From the NCBI RefSeq assembly GCF_002135345.1, contig NZ_NEGI01000007.1:62001-126000 (forward strand): a stretch of 64,000 nt of DNA, written 5' to 3'. This document shows, one piece after another, positions 1 to 9,179 of the stretch. Source of the stretch: Acinetobacter sp. ANC 4648 (GTDB taxonomy: Bacteria > Pseudomonadota > Gammaproteobacteria > Pseudomonadales > Moraxellaceae). Every line of letters begins with the position of its first letter. Position 1 is the first letter of the stretch. Position numbers and translations under genes: made by a program. A model generated the notes under the pieces. That model was not told the DNA's origin and searched no databases. It was given only the letters and a program-made list of their open reading frames with translations.

Positions 1-1232
1 ACCATTTAGACCTCTCCATTCATCAATGGATACAAGAAAACCCCCATAATTTAGAAGTCAAAAACTTATTATTAATTTTACGTAATCTCAATAATATTCG
101 AGATCAATTTCTAAACTTGAGTATTGAACAATACAATTACCAACAGCACTATCATGGTAATAGCCATCAACAGCAACAAAATATTAATCTCTTAGATGAT
201 GATATTCATGGGGTTCAAGATTTATGGCTCAAACTTAAACAACACCTTACCCCACAATCGGCACTGTTTAGACATGCGGTACGTATCGCTTTTGTCTTTG
301 CTGTCGGTTATGCCCTTTCTCTGTTGCCCTTTGCTAAAAATGGATACTGGATATTACTGACTAGTCTATTTGTCTGTCAGATGAGTTATTTTGCAACTAA
401 AAGCCGTTTGAAACTGCGTACTTTAGGCACGCTTTTAGGGGTCATCTTCGGTATTCCTGTACTGTATTTCGTACCCAGTATTGAAGGGCAATTGATTCTG
501 ACCATTATTTTTGGCGTGTCTTTTTTCTATTTACGTTCCAAAAAATATGCCATGGCGACGCTGATGGCCACTTTAATGGTGTTGTTGATTTTTAATCTCA
601 AGGGTTCAGGCTATACCGTTATTTTACCTAGAATCATTGATACCATTTTAGGCTGTCTAATTGCATGGTTTGCGGTGAGTTTTATTTGGCCAGATTGGAA
701 TTTCCGCAATATTTCTAAAACTATTCAGAAAAGTACGCAAGCGACCTTGGACTATTTTGATGCCATTGTTGAGCAATACCAACACGGTAAAAATAATAGT
801 ATGGCTTACCGAACTGCACGGCGGAATGCCCATAATGCGCAAATTGAATTATCCAGTATGATTTCAAGCTTAAGTACCGAGCCGAATCCCAATCAGGATT
901 TAATTCACAATGCCTTTCGCTATTTGGTGTATAGCCATAGCCAACTAAGTTATGTCTCTGCATTGGGAAGTCACCGTCAGCAAGTACAAGACCAGCAAGT
1001 TTTAGCATTAATGCTTTGGTGTAAGCAGATGCTTAATGATGTCATCGTGCAACAACACGCGTTAGATAACCAAAAAATCCAACAAAAGCTCGAGGAAATT
1101 AAACAATTAAGCACACAAGATCAGCTTTCTGACGATTTATTGTTAGCGCTAAAACAAATCAGTTTATTGCTAGAAACGCTACCTGAATTGCTGAAACTGA
1201 AAACAGCTTTATTCGCCTTGGAGATTAAATAA
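1..1232 (+). CDS. FUSC-family (YccS/YhfK-like) inner-membrane protein, 5' end outside window
   Basis: The reading frame is open from the first bases of the window to the TAA at 1232, so this is the C-terminal part (about 410 codons) of a longer protein; a TTG at 117 is in frame but need not be the start. A block of hydrophobic segments between about 280 and 690 is followed by a long soluble helical tail rich in Gln and Leu. This matches the second membrane domain and cytoplasmic tail of YccS/YhfK proteins, usually about 700 residues, related to fusaric-acid-resistance and aromatic-acid efflux pumps. The substrate is unknown. The family call is fairly safe; the function is inference. Confidence 0.75.
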   Translation, partial: HLDLSIHQWIQENPHNLEVKNLLLILRNLNNIRDQFLNLSIEQYNYQQHYHGNSHQQQQNINLLDDDIHGVQDLWLKLKQHLTPQSALFRHAVRIAFVFAVGYALSLLPFAKNGYWILLTSLFVCQMSYFATKSRLKLRTLGTLLGVIFGIPVLYFVPSIEGQLILTIIFGVSFFYLRSKKYAMATLMATLMVLLIFNLKGSGYTVILPRIIDTILGCLIAWFAVSFIWPDWNFRNISKTIQKSTQATLDYFDAIVEQYQHGKNNSMAYRTARRNAHNAQIELSSMISSLSTEPNPNQDLIHNAFRYLVYSHSQLSYVSALGSHRQQVQDQQVLALMLWCKQMLNDVIVQQHALDNQKIQQKLEEIKQLSTQDQLSDDLLLALKQISLLLETLPELLKLKTALFALEIK

Positions 1233-1362
1233 TAGCTTAGAGGTTTCCTTTGAGTAGGGTTAAATCACTGCAGCAAAATTAATAAATTTATTTTAATTTT
1301 CATTCAACTTTACTACGGACTCCGCTACACTCGAGCTTCATTCTCATGCTTAAATAGTGACC

Positions 1363-1650
1363 ATGAATATCAAATCGTTACGTGTTGTTGGCTTTTTAGA
1401 AGGCATTTCTTTTTTATTACTCCTGTTGATTGCCATGCCGATGAAATACATTTGGGATAATCCCATCATGGTGAAATATGTGGGTATGGGGCATGGCATC
1501 CTCTTCATTGCCTTTTTAGCTGTTTTATTTGTGGTGTGTGAAAAGCAAAAATGGTCGATTAAGATGTTTATTTTCGGTTTTATTGCTTCAATTTTACCAT
1601 TTGGGCCTTTTGTTTTTGATCATAAACTCAAGAAATTAGAGCAAAACTAA
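1363..1650 (+). CDS. Small DUF3817 membrane protein
   Basis: A 95-residue protein with three hydrophobic segments. It has the family pattern of an N-terminal R-x-x-G-F-L-E-G-I-S motif, a central GMGHG, and a C-terminal PFGPFVFD motif, as in DUF3817 (YdzA-like) integral membrane proteins of unknown function. An in-frame GTG lies two codons upstream at 1357; the ATG at 1363 was preferred, although neither has a clear ribosome binding site. It stands alone on this strand and is followed by a strong bidirectional terminator shared with the convergent craA. Confidence 0.7.
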   Translation: MNIKSLRVVGFLEGISFLLLLLIAMPMKYIWDNPIMVKYVGMGHGILFIAFLAVLFVVCEKQKWSIKMFIFGFIASILPFGPFVFDHKLKKLEQN

Positions 1651-1670
1651 ATCTACTCTCATGAAAAATA

Positions 1671-1700
1671 AAAAAGGAGCATTAATCAATGCTCCTTTTT
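1671..1700. terminator. Bidirectional intrinsic terminator
   Basis: An 8-bp perfect stem GGAGCATT / AATGCTCC with a 4-nt loop, flanked by five A on the left and five T on the right. It can end both the DUF3817 gene (plus) and craA (minus). Confidence 0.9.
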
Positions 1701-1737
1701 CAATAACAACCTACTCTTCATGGTCTAAAATAAAAGA

Positions 1738-2967
1738 TTAGAACTCACCTCGTTGTTTACGTTCTAGCAAAATAGTATTCAACATACTCCGCGGATAACT
1801 AAACCATAATGCGACCAATGCAAAACAAATTAAACCATATGCCCAAAAATGGTAATGCTCATATAGAACACGAACCAATTCAATTACGAAAAAGAAGCTA
1901 AACATCATTAACACTGAAACTGCTGCCGCAACTGTACCTTTGGAAACCTCGGATGACATTAATGCGAAACGATAAAGCACAGAAAAGCTGATACCCTCAC
2001 CAAAGCTCACTAAAGTCATACCTAAAATGACGCAATAAATAAAGTAATCACTCCAAATGACACCTAGCAAAACAATTACAGTACCTAACAGCATAATTGG
2101 CAACCCGATTAATACCGTTTTACCTAAGGCCAATTTATCAATCACCTTAATCAACACAATATTACCGACTATTAAACCGCCCAATACTGGAAATTGTGCT
2201 AAACCATATTGCATACTACTTAGGCCTAACTCTTCCACCAACATGACTGGAGATAAGGCAATCCATAGCATCAGTGGCATTGCTATCATCGGCAAAGCCA
2301 AGGTCATGATTAAGAATCTTTTATTTTTAAAGACCTGTTTAAAGTCATCCAATACATAACGAAATGGTTGTTTAGGCTTGCTAACTTGCGAACTGGGCAT
2401 TTTTGCTTTCAAGCCAAACCAGCTCAGAAAAGCCAGTAAAGCAATACCAATAAAGCCCCAATGCCATGATAGATGATCAATTAAGAAAGCCCCCAATACA
2501 GGCCCCAGTAATGGAGCAAGTAAAGAGATATTTGCCATCAGCGCCATGACTTTAATGGCATCACGTTCTTCAAAGGTTTCCTGAACGGCTGCATAGCCTA
2601 CAGCAGAAATCACAGACAATCCAAAACCTTGTAGAAAACGTAAGGCTAAAAAGCTTTCAATATTATGGGTGAGTAAAATAAGTAAGCAACAGATAACAAA
2701 GAAGAGTACCCCTGCCAATAAAACTTTTTTTCGGCCTATACGGTCAGATAGTGGGCCGAGTAACCATGCCACGCATGCTCCACCCAATAAATAAAAGGAC
2801 ATCGAAGATGGTGCCCACGAGCTACTTACACCAAATTCTTTGGTAATAGCGAGCATCGCAGGTTGGACTAAGTCATTGCCAATATAGACTGAGAATTCAA
2901 ACAGTACTAATGCCAATGGAAACATGAGCGTTGCACGGCTCAACGTTGTGGTTTGAATTTTTTGCAT
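1738..2967 (-). CDS. craA: CraA/MdfA-type MFS multidrug efflux transporter
   Basis: A 409-residue protein of the DHA1 drug:H+ antiporter family with twelve predicted membrane segments. It has the MFS motif A GPLSDRIGRKK after TM2, the long motif WAPSSMSFYLLGG before it, and the antiporter motif C-like APLLGPVLGAFL in TM5. Length and local sequence are very close to what is known for Acinetobacter CraA, the intrinsic chloramphenicol exporter homologous to E. coli MdfA. An acidic residue in TM1 (the FE of the VLFEFSVYIGN segment) matches the MdfA transport Glu. It is monocistronic and ends at the shared terminator. The drug spectrum in this strain is inferred from orthology. Confidence 0.88.
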   Translation of the reverse strand: MQKIQTTTLSRATLMFPLALVLFEFSVYIGNDLVQPAMLAITKEFGVSSSWAPSSMSFYLLGGACVAWLLGPLSDRIGRKKVLLAGVLFFVICCLLILLTHNIESFLALRFLQGFGLSVISAVGYAAVQETFEERDAIKVMALMANISLLAPLLGPVLGAFLIDHLSWHWGFIGIALLAFLSWFGLKAKMPSSQVSKPKQPFRYVLDDFKQVFKNKRFLIMTLALPMIAMPLMLWIALSPVMLVEELGLSSMQYGLAQFPVLGGLIVGNIVLIKVIDKLALGKTVLIGLPIMLLGTVIVLLGVIWSDYFIYCVILGMTLVSFGEGISFSVLYRFALMSSEVSKGTVAAAVSVLMMFSFFFVIELVRVLYEHYHFWAYGLICFALVALWFSYPRSMLNTILLERKQRGEF

Positions 2968-3429
2968 TATTTTCTACATATCGTTATAGGCTCTTATAAA
3001 GGCTGATTACTTTTTTAGGGAGATAAGCATCAACCCAATGACAAGCACTGAGAATTTAAATATAAATTTTAGAAAGTGCGCTTAGTCTTAAGCGGCTTTA
3101 TACACCGTATTCACAAGATGTTGAGTAGATAAAATAAGTAATTGTGAGGTTTTTACAATACATAAAACCTGTATATTTGGTTGGCTCTATATATTAATTA
3201 AGTTTAGCAGAATTTCAGCAAGCATTCGAGTTGTACTTTTATTGGTCACTTTGTTTTTGGTGCAAATAAATTTTAGTTTATTCATATGGTTTAAAGTTAT
3301 TAATAAAATCGTTCACTGAGTTTCTCAATCTGTGAGTAAAAAATACAAGATGAAATCCTAACACTTAAACAATACAACACGCTAATTAATAACTTTATCC
3401 ATAGTGTACCTTATGGCAGAGTTATATCA
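2968..3429. other. AT-rich intergenic region between craA and the nucleotidyltransferase gene
   Basis: A 462-bp stretch with no credible gene. It must hold the craA promoter at its left end. One hairpin is visible at 3079-3094 (CGCTTA gtct TAAGCG), with extra AAAG/CTTT pairing outside, between about 3073 and 3099; it has no proper T-run and its role is unclear. Confidence 0.5.
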
Positions 3430-4194
3430 TTAACCATAATAGTATTGTTTTAAACTAAAACTATAATCCGTGAGATATCGCTGTAACTCTTCTGAATCAT
3501 TGGTATTTTGCATAGCTCTTAATTTTAAAGTTTCAATTTTTTCATTCAGTAATTTTAAAATTTGCTGTTGTTCGACATCAGGAACCTGAGCTTTTTCTTT
3601 TTGCTGTTTTTTAATTTCTAAATAAGTTTCTGCCCAATGCCGAAGTGCATCATTTATATCAATTTGTGCAAATAAGTCAGTAATAAGTAATTCAGGCATA
3701 ATTTGCTGCATTGCCAATTCCGCGGACATTAATCCACGAATAGAATAAAATACTTTTTTATAAGTGAAATTATCAGCAGTTTGCATCACATGCATACCAC
3801 TAGTGGCTAATGAAAGATAATGGTAATACAAAGCCTTGTAATCTATCCGTTTTAACAATCCCTCCTTAAACGTTTCCCATTCTGGAAACTGATTGAAATA
3901 TATAATATGTGCTCTAACCCACTCTAAAACTGTTGGATTACTTTTGGCAAGCAATCCAAACATTTTATTTATATCGAAAGAAACAAAATCAAAATCTCCA
4001 TCCATAATTTCAATTAAATCACGGTATTTTTTATAGTCATAATATTGTGCTTTAGATGGAAGATGAAAACCACGTACATCATAATCACTGTCTGGACTTG
4101 CCATTCCCCATAGGCGACTACCACTTTCAATATAAAAAAGTGGAAAATCATCTCGATCTTTAAATAAGTGTTGAATTTCTTGTTCTATTTGCAT
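3430..4194 (-). CDS. RlaP-like nucleotidyltransferase (DNA polymerase beta superfamily)
   Basis: A 254-residue protein. The N-terminus has the signature of a pol-beta-type nucleotidyltransferase: G25-S26-R27-L-W-G, then S34-PDSDYDVR with Asp37 and Asp39 as metal ligands, and a further acidic segment near residue 67 (GDFDFVSFD). The rest is helical and matches the RlaP/YcgL-like family (PF10127), members of which occur near RNA-repair ligases. No RNA ligase or other repair gene is adjacent here, so the substrate is unknown. It is a single gene with very AT-rich codon use and a weak ribosome binding site, which fits a late-acquired gene, but that is inference. Confidence 0.7.
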   Translation of the reverse strand: MQIEQEIQHLFKDRDDFPLFYIESGSRLWGMASPDSDYDVRGFHLPSKAQYYDYKKYRDLIEIMDGDFDFVSFDINKMFGLLAKSNPTVLEWVRAHIIYFNQFPEWETFKEGLLKRIDYKALYYHYLSLATSGMHVMQTADNFTYKKVFYSIRGLMSAELAMQQIMPELLITDLFAQIDINDALRHWAETYLEIKKQQKEKAQVPDVEQQQILKLLNEKIETLKLRAMQNTNDSEELQRYLTDYSFSLKQYYYG

Positions 4195-4336
4195 CTTATA
4201 TTAAATCAATCATTATAGATCCATCACAATGCAACATTACCCTCTAACGAGTCAATTTTTTATTTAGCTCATCAATTCAAAGTCATCTAGCCATAATTCA
4301 AAACTTTAAAGTCATTTACTCAATATCCCTAAAACT

Positions 4337-4365
4337 AAAAAACGTACCAAATCTGATACGTTTTT
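4337..4365. terminator. Terminator-like hairpin
   Basis: AAAAACGTA on the left pairs with TACGTTTTT on the right around a roughly 10-nt loop. The A and T tracts allow termination of the minus-strand lipoprotein gene; it also lies upstream of the nucleotidyltransferase gene. Confidence 0.6.
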
Positions 4366-4405
4366 AATGAGAGTAAAAGTCTAAATTTTAATCACAAACA
4401 ATTAA

Positions 4406-4783
4406 CTAAGAACATCGTTTGGTTTGAAAGCTTTTAGTATTGCCGCGTGCACATTGATAACTTTTTTTAGTTTCTTGCAACTTCCAATCATTATCTACCA
4501 GTTTAAAAATATAATCGGTACGAATAGCAGAAACAGAATCATCCATTAAATTAGACTCAATCACTGCAATTTGAGCCGCTGTTGGCGCCTCAACACGGTT
4601 AAACACTTGGCGTATCGAAAGGCTGTTTTGCTCTTTTACAATATCAGGCTGAACTTTTAACACCTGTTGCATTGGCGTATTAGATGAGCCAACATTTACC
4701 TTAGAGGCTAATTTTTTTGTCGTTGCACAACCTGTCGTCATTAAGCCCAAACATATTATAGAGGTGGACAATAAACGTAACAT
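4406..4783 (-). CDS. Small outer- or inner-membrane lipoprotein, unknown function
   Basis: A 125-residue protein starting at the ATG at 4783, which has a GGGAG ribosome binding site about 9 nt upstream; a longer frame to 4834 would place 17 polar residues before the signal and is less likely. The N-terminus is a lipoprotein signal with lipobox LMTTGC and Cys19 as the acylated residue. The mature part is mixed alpha/beta, with a VDNDWKLQETKKSY segment and two C-terminal Cys that could pair. No family was recognised. It is a single gene ended by the hairpin at 4337-4365. Confidence 0.65.
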   Translation of the reverse strand: MLRLLSTSIICLGLMTTGCATTKKLASKVNVGSSNTPMQQVLKVQPDIVKEQNSLSIRQVFNRVEAPTAAQIAVIESNLMDDSVSAIRTDYIFKLVDNDWKLQETKKSYQCARGNTKSFQTKRCS

Positions 4784-4954
4784 TGGAAAATATCTCCCAT
4801 AAAAAACATTGCACCTATGATGCCATGTCTTCATTTTTCACACGATTAACTTTATGTAGCTATCCCTAAAAGAACTTACAGATTAAATCTTAAGGATAAA
4901 ATAATTTTCTATATTTTTAATGGTGTGGTTGAACAAATGACATCAATTTTAAAT

Positions 4955-5947
4955 TCAGTGACTGCATCCTGCACCTCTACATGTTCCATCACTCATGTTG
5001 TAAAGCGTGGAGTGTGATAACTCTCCTATTGGATATGCAACACCTTCAGGCAGATTGAATGTTGCTGAATGCCCGCCATACATATCACCTGGAAACTTAA
5101 AAGGTTTTAAAATGACATAGCTGCGGTCTGGATAAAACTCATGTCTTAACTCATCACCTAGACCAATGATCACTGTCGGATCAGAATTATTCCCTACCGT
5201 TAGTCTAATTTGAGCCAAATCAAATTGTTCAGCATCAGAATTCGTTACTGGACGAATTAGCCCCAATTGCAAAGCTTTCTGCATCCCCTCATCACTTTCT
5301 GGCAACTGTATATAATGTTCACTCGTGAGCACAGAAGCAGTTTTCTTGGTATATGCTTGAAGTTGATCTTTAAGTTTATTCTTTAAGGGTTCAATTTGGC
5401 TGTCATCCATATTAATATATTTTGTTTCACCCAATACATAAAGTGCATCTACATTTCTTTTAAGATGAGACTGACTATATCGATTCAGCTGTTCAATTTC
5501 CTGCTCATCATAATAACTCCCATTACAAGCAGAATTTTTACCGCCTAAAACTTTGGCTTTACTGTCATTTAAAATGACTTTTTGATCATAAGATCCTATT
5601 AGTAATACAGCTTTTACTAAATTTGGCTGTGTTTCTTTAATATTCCAAACATTTTGTTCATAGCCCGTTAAAACAATAACGGTCGGCTTGGTGACGGTAA
5701 CAACAACATCAATTGCTTTATATCCATTATATTCCGCAGGCAAACTATGGCTAGATGTACCTGCATAAACACTTGCAGCTAAAACTTGATAATCCTTTGG
5801 CAATGAAACTATAGAGCCACATATATCTATATTGATTGAATTCAATGTCGTGGCTACGCTTGATAATTTGTCATTGCGATAAAATACAAGGAATAGAACA
5901 ATCAGAATTAATCCCGCAATAATGGCGTATAAAATTTTATTTTTCAT
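4955..5947 (-). CDS. Membrane-anchored protein of unknown function
   Basis: A 330-residue protein from the ATG at 5947 (AAAGAA upstream); an in-frame ATG 13 codons earlier is less well supported. Residues about 5-23 form one hydrophobic helix preceded by MKNK, so the protein is likely anchored in the inner membrane with a periplasmic body. The body carries a VIVLTGYEQNVWNIK segment, a beta-rich pattern I have seen only in uncharacterised secreted proteins, and ends with a Cys-rich tail (GTCRGAGCSH). It is a single gene facing the D-2-hydroxyglutarate dehydrogenase terminator. No function is proposed. Confidence 0.6.
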   Translation of the reverse strand: MKNKILYAIIAGLILIVLFLVFYRNDKLSSVATTLNSINIDICGSIVSLPKDYQVLAASVYAGTSSHSLPAEYNGYKAIDVVVTVTKPTVIVLTGYEQNVWNIKETQPNLVKAVLLIGSYDQKVILNDSKAKVLGGKNSACNGSYYDEQEIEQLNRYSQSHLKRNVDALYVLGETKYINMDDSQIEPLKNKLKDQLQAYTKKTASVLTSEHYIQLPESDEGMQKALQLGLIRPVTNSDAEQFDLAQIRLTVGNNSDPTVIIGLGDELRHEFYPDRSYVILKPFKFPGDMYGGHSATFNLPEGVAYPIGELSHSTLYNMSDGTCRGAGCSH

Positions 5948-6010
5948 ATTATATTCTTTGTTTTTAAATGCTTTTTTATTATACAAATTGTTTTATTTTT
6001 ATCAAATTAT

Positions 6011-6040
6011 AAAAAAAGCGCACCTCACGATGCGCTTTTT
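6011..6040 (-). terminator. Intrinsic terminator of the D-2-hydroxyglutarate dehydrogenase gene
   Basis: Stem GCGCA / TGCGC with an 8-nt loop, A-tract on the left and T-tract on the right. On the minus strand it lies 16 nt after the stop codon and ends in a run of U. Confidence 0.88.
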
Positions 6041-6056
6041 GGAATATTTATTTCAA

Positions 6057-7466
6057 TTAAAGATCAAACAACTTACCCGGATTCATAATACCGTTCGGGT
6101 CAAATACTTGTTTCAATGCTTTCATGTATTCAATTTCTTCTTCAGAACGCGTGTAGCCAAGATACGGCTTTTTGGTCATACCCACGCCATGTTCCGCAGA
6201 AATTGAACCATCGTATTTTTTCACGGTTTCAAATACGTATTTATTCACGACCTGACATTTGGCAAAGAAATCATCTTTACTTAAATCCGTAGGTTTTAAG
6301 ATATTTAAGTGCAAATTACCGTCACCAATATGACCGAACCAACAAATATCAAAATCAGGATAATTCGCTTCCACAATTGCATCAATTTCTTTAATAAATG
6401 CAGGGACATGGGTAATTAACACGGAAATGTCATTTTTGTATGGGGTAAATGGCGCAATTGATTCAGAAATGTCTTCACGCAAACGCCATAAGCTATGTAC
6501 TTGGTCTAAACTTTGACTCATGACACCATCAAGCACCCAACCTTGTTCCATGCAATGCTCAAAGATTTCCATTGCCGCATCCATAATTGGTTCATACGGC
6601 GCTTCAAACTCAAGTAATACATAGAATGGACATGCTGTTTCAAATGGACGTTGCACATGACCATTGTCCAATACTTTTTGCATCGCTAATTCACCAAAGA
6701 ATTCGAATGCCGTTAAATCAATTTTGTTTTGGAAGGCATGCAGCACAGGCATGATTGACTCAAAATCGGGGATACCCAAGACCATTACTTGTAAGTCATG
6801 CGGTTGACGTTCCAACTTCATTTCAGCTTCAGTCACTAAGCCTAAAGTACCTTCACCACCAATGAACAAATGTTGTAACGCATAACCTGTAGCATTTTTA
6901 ATCATGCCTTTATTCAAGCGCAGTACATCGCCTTTACCCGTCACAACGGTTAAACCCAGCACCCAATTACGCGTCATGCCATATTTAATTACTTTAATAC
7001 CACCAGCATTGGTGCCAATGTTACCGCCAATTTGCGATGAACCTGAAGATGCAAAATCAACGGGATAATACATGCCTTGTTGTTCAGCATAGTTTTGCAA
7101 CTGCTCGGTTACAACACCAGCCTGAATACGAACCATGCGATCTGCAGGAAAGAACTCAATAATTTGGTTCATTTTGTCCATGCTAATGACAATTTCACCA
7201 TTCGCTGCCACTGCACCCGCAGATAAACCCGTACGACCACCCGATGGTGTAATCGCAACATCAAATTGATTGGCAAGTTTTACAATCGCCTGCACTTGTT
7301 CAGTACTCGATGGAAAAACGATGACAGATGGGTTTGGATCAAAGTGCTTCGTATGATCACGACCCCAATTTTCTAAACTGTCAGCGTCGGTTTTAATACG
7401 ATTTTCACCGACAATTTCCGTCAAGTGGGTCAATAATTCAGGTGCTAAAGTAACTGGAGCATTCAT
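6057..7466 (-). CDS. FAD-linked D-2-hydroxyglutarate dehydrogenase (GlcD/LDH2 family)
   Basis: A 469-residue flavoprotein. The N-terminal FAD_binding_4 domain has the PP-loop SGGRTGLSAGAV and the GGNIGTNAGG motif. The C-terminal FAD-oxidase domain has GHIGDGNLHLN and SAEHGVG, which supply the His/Glu metal ligands of this family. Length and motifs fit bacterial D-2-hydroxyglutarate dehydrogenases rather than glycolate oxidase, and no glcE/glcF genes adjoin. The gene is divergent from serA. In Pseudomonas, this enzyme is known to remove D-2-hydroxyglutarate made by SerA using 2-oxoglutarate, so the pairing supports the call. A D-lactate or glycolate dehydrogenase remains possible. Confidence 0.78.
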   Translation of the reverse strand: MNAPVTLAPELLTHLTEIVGENRIKTDADSLENWGRDHTKHFDPNPSVIVFPSSTEQVQAIVKLANQFDVAITPSGGRTGLSAGAVAANGEIVISMDKMNQIIEFFPADRMVRIQAGVVTEQLQNYAEQQGMYYPVDFASSGSSQIGGNIGTNAGGIKVIKYGMTRNWVLGLTVVTGKGDVLRLNKGMIKNATGYALQHLFIGGEGTLGLVTEAEMKLERQPHDLQVMVLGIPDFESIMPVLHAFQNKIDLTAFEFFGELAMQKVLDNGHVQRPFETACPFYVLLEFEAPYEPIMDAAMEIFEHCMEQGWVLDGVMSQSLDQVHSLWRLREDISESIAPFTPYKNDISVLITHVPAFIKEIDAIVEANYPDFDICWFGHIGDGNLHLNILKPTDLSKDDFFAKCQVVNKYVFETVKKYDGSISAEHGVGMTKKPYLGYTRSEEEIEYMKALKQVFDPNGIMNPGKLFDL

Positions 7467-7841
7467 CGTTTTGCGGACCTAGCAAGATATAAACAAGTGG
7501 TTTTGGGGACTATAGCGCTTCCATTTAGAACCGCTTGATAAAAAATATTCACCTGAAAATAAACATCATTTTCAAATTTTAACGCCAAATTCTGCTGTAT
7601 TCTACCGCCAAGCCTGCGTTGGATAAAGCCTCATCCATGCATACTCTATTTACACTTTATGCATAACTTAGACGCAAAGTGCACGGAGTCGTAGAAAAAT
7701 ACAGATTAATCCATTTTATCAATATAGCTTATAAGAAATCGTAGGCAAATATCCACGTTCTCAGTCATAAACGAAATATCTATAGACCCGTGTCTATGGT
7801 ATCATATTGCGACTAAATTTGGCCTTTGTAGCGGAGCCGTA
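7467..7841. promoter_or_regulatory. Divergent regulatory region between the D2HG dehydrogenase gene and serA
   Basis: A 375-bp gap with no gene. A perfect inverted repeat ATAGAC-ccgt-GTCTAT sits at 7782-7797, about 45 bp before the serA ATG. It could be an operator or a leader hairpin. The serA ribosome binding site is the GGAG about 7 nt before its ATG. No well-matched -35/-10 pair stands out. Confidence 0.5.
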
Positions 7842-9074
7842 ATGAGCCAACATCTTTCACTACCTAAAGATAAAATTCGTTTCTTGTTGTTAGAAGGCGT
7901 TCATCAAAACGCAATTGACACTTTAAATGCTGCCGGATACACCAACATCGATTCCCGTAAAACTGCGCTTGAAGGTGAAGCGTTGAAAGAAGCGGTTAAA
8001 GATGCTCACTTCATTGGGATTCGTTCTCGTACTCAATTGACTGACGAAGTATTTGAAGCTGCGAATAAACTGATCGCTGTTGGTTGTTTCTGTATCGGAA
8101 CCAACCAAGTGAACTTAAATGCTGCCATGATTCGTGGTATTCCAGTATTTAACGCACCTTATTCAAATACACGTTCAGTTGCTGAACTTGTCCTTGCTGA
8201 AACAATTCTACTCCTTCGTGGCGTACCAGAAAAATCTGCATCGACACATCGTGGTGGTTGGAATAAATCAGCTGTGGGTTCGTTTGAAACTCGTGGTAAA
8301 ACTTTAGGTATCGTCGGTTACGGCTCAATTGGTTCTCAGCTTTCGGTACTTGCTGAGAGTTTAGGGATGCAAGTCATCTATTATGATGCTGTCACTAAAC
8401 TTCCAATGGGAAATGCACGTCAAGTCGGTTCTTTAGATGAACTTCTTGCTACTGCTGATGTCGTGACATTACACGTTCCTGATGTGCCTTCTACACGTAA
8501 TTTCTTTGGCAAAGCACAATTTGCCAAAATGAAAGAAGGTTCTATCTTCATCAATGCAGCACGTGGTACCTGTGTCATCATTGAAGATCTTGCTGATGCA
8601 ATCAAATCAGGTCACATTGGTGGCGCTGCAATTGATGTATTCCCGAAAGAACCAAAAGCCAACGGTGAAGAATTCGTTTCTCCATTACGTGGTTTAGACA
8701 ACGTAATTTTAACCCCGCACGTTGGTGGTTCGACCATGGAAGCACAAGCGAACATTGGTTTAGAAGTGGCAGAAAAATTTGTGGCTTATTCAGATAAAGG
8801 GATGACCTTATCTGCTGTGAACTTCCCAGAAATTGCATTACCGTTGACTGAAGGTAAACACCGTTTACTGCACATTCACAAAAATATTCCTGGCGTTCTT
8901 TCTAAAATCAACAACTTGTTTGCTGAACATGGCATCAATATCTCTGGTCAATCTTTAATGACCAAAGGTGATGTCGGTTATTTAGTGATGGATGTTGATG
9001 CAACTGCATCGAAAGAAGCCTTAGATACCCTAAACGAAGTTGAAGGTACTATCCGCGTTCGCGTATTGTTCTAA
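7842..9074 (+). CDS. serA: D-3-phosphoglycerate dehydrogenase
   Basis: A 410-residue protein that catalyses the first step of serine synthesis, oxidising 3-phosphoglycerate to 3-phosphohydroxypyruvate in the cytosol. The Rossmann motif is GYGSIGS (near residue 160). The catalytic set includes the NAARGTCV segment and the His of PHVGGSTMEAQ. The C-terminal 70 residues form an ACT domain (HKNIPGVLSKIN...) that binds serine for feedback inhibition in the E. coli-type enzyme of the same length. The ATG has a GGAG site. It is monocistronic with a strong terminator, and divergent from the D-2-hydroxyglutarate dehydrogenase gene. Confidence 0.96.
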   Translation: MSQHLSLPKDKIRFLLLEGVHQNAIDTLNAAGYTNIDSRKTALEGEALKEAVKDAHFIGIRSRTQLTDEVFEAANKLIAVGCFCIGTNQVNLNAAMIRGIPVFNAPYSNTRSVAELVLAETILLLRGVPEKSASTHRGGWNKSAVGSFETRGKTLGIVGYGSIGSQLSVLAESLGMQVIYYDAVTKLPMGNARQVGSLDELLATADVVTLHVPDVPSTRNFFGKAQFAKMKEGSIFINAARGTCVIIEDLADAIKSGHIGGAAIDVFPKEPKANGEEFVSPLRGLDNVILTPHVGGSTMEAQANIGLEVAEKFVAYSDKGMTLSAVNFPEIALPLTEGKHRLLHIHKNIPGVLSKINNLFAEHGINISGQSLMTKGDVGYLVMDVDATASKEALDTLNEVEGTIRVRVLF

Positions 9075-9088
9075 ATAATAAAGACTCT

Positions 9089-9122
9089 AAAAAAACCACA
9101 GCTTTCTAGCTGTGGTTTTTTT
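9089..9122 (+). terminator. Intrinsic terminator of serA
   Basis: Perfect 8-bp stem CCACAGCT / AGCTGTGG, loop TTCT, A7 before and T7 after. Confidence 0.95.
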
Positions 9123-9179
9123 ATTGTTTGATAAAAATACTGTTATTATTTTTTACCGATCAAAGGCCATTTTAGTTAA

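Noticed and set aside
5922-6206. Plus-strand open frame antisense to the D-2-hydroxyglutarate dehydrogenase gene end
   Set aside because: It passes through a terminator hairpin and is composed of antisense codons; no ribosome binding site.
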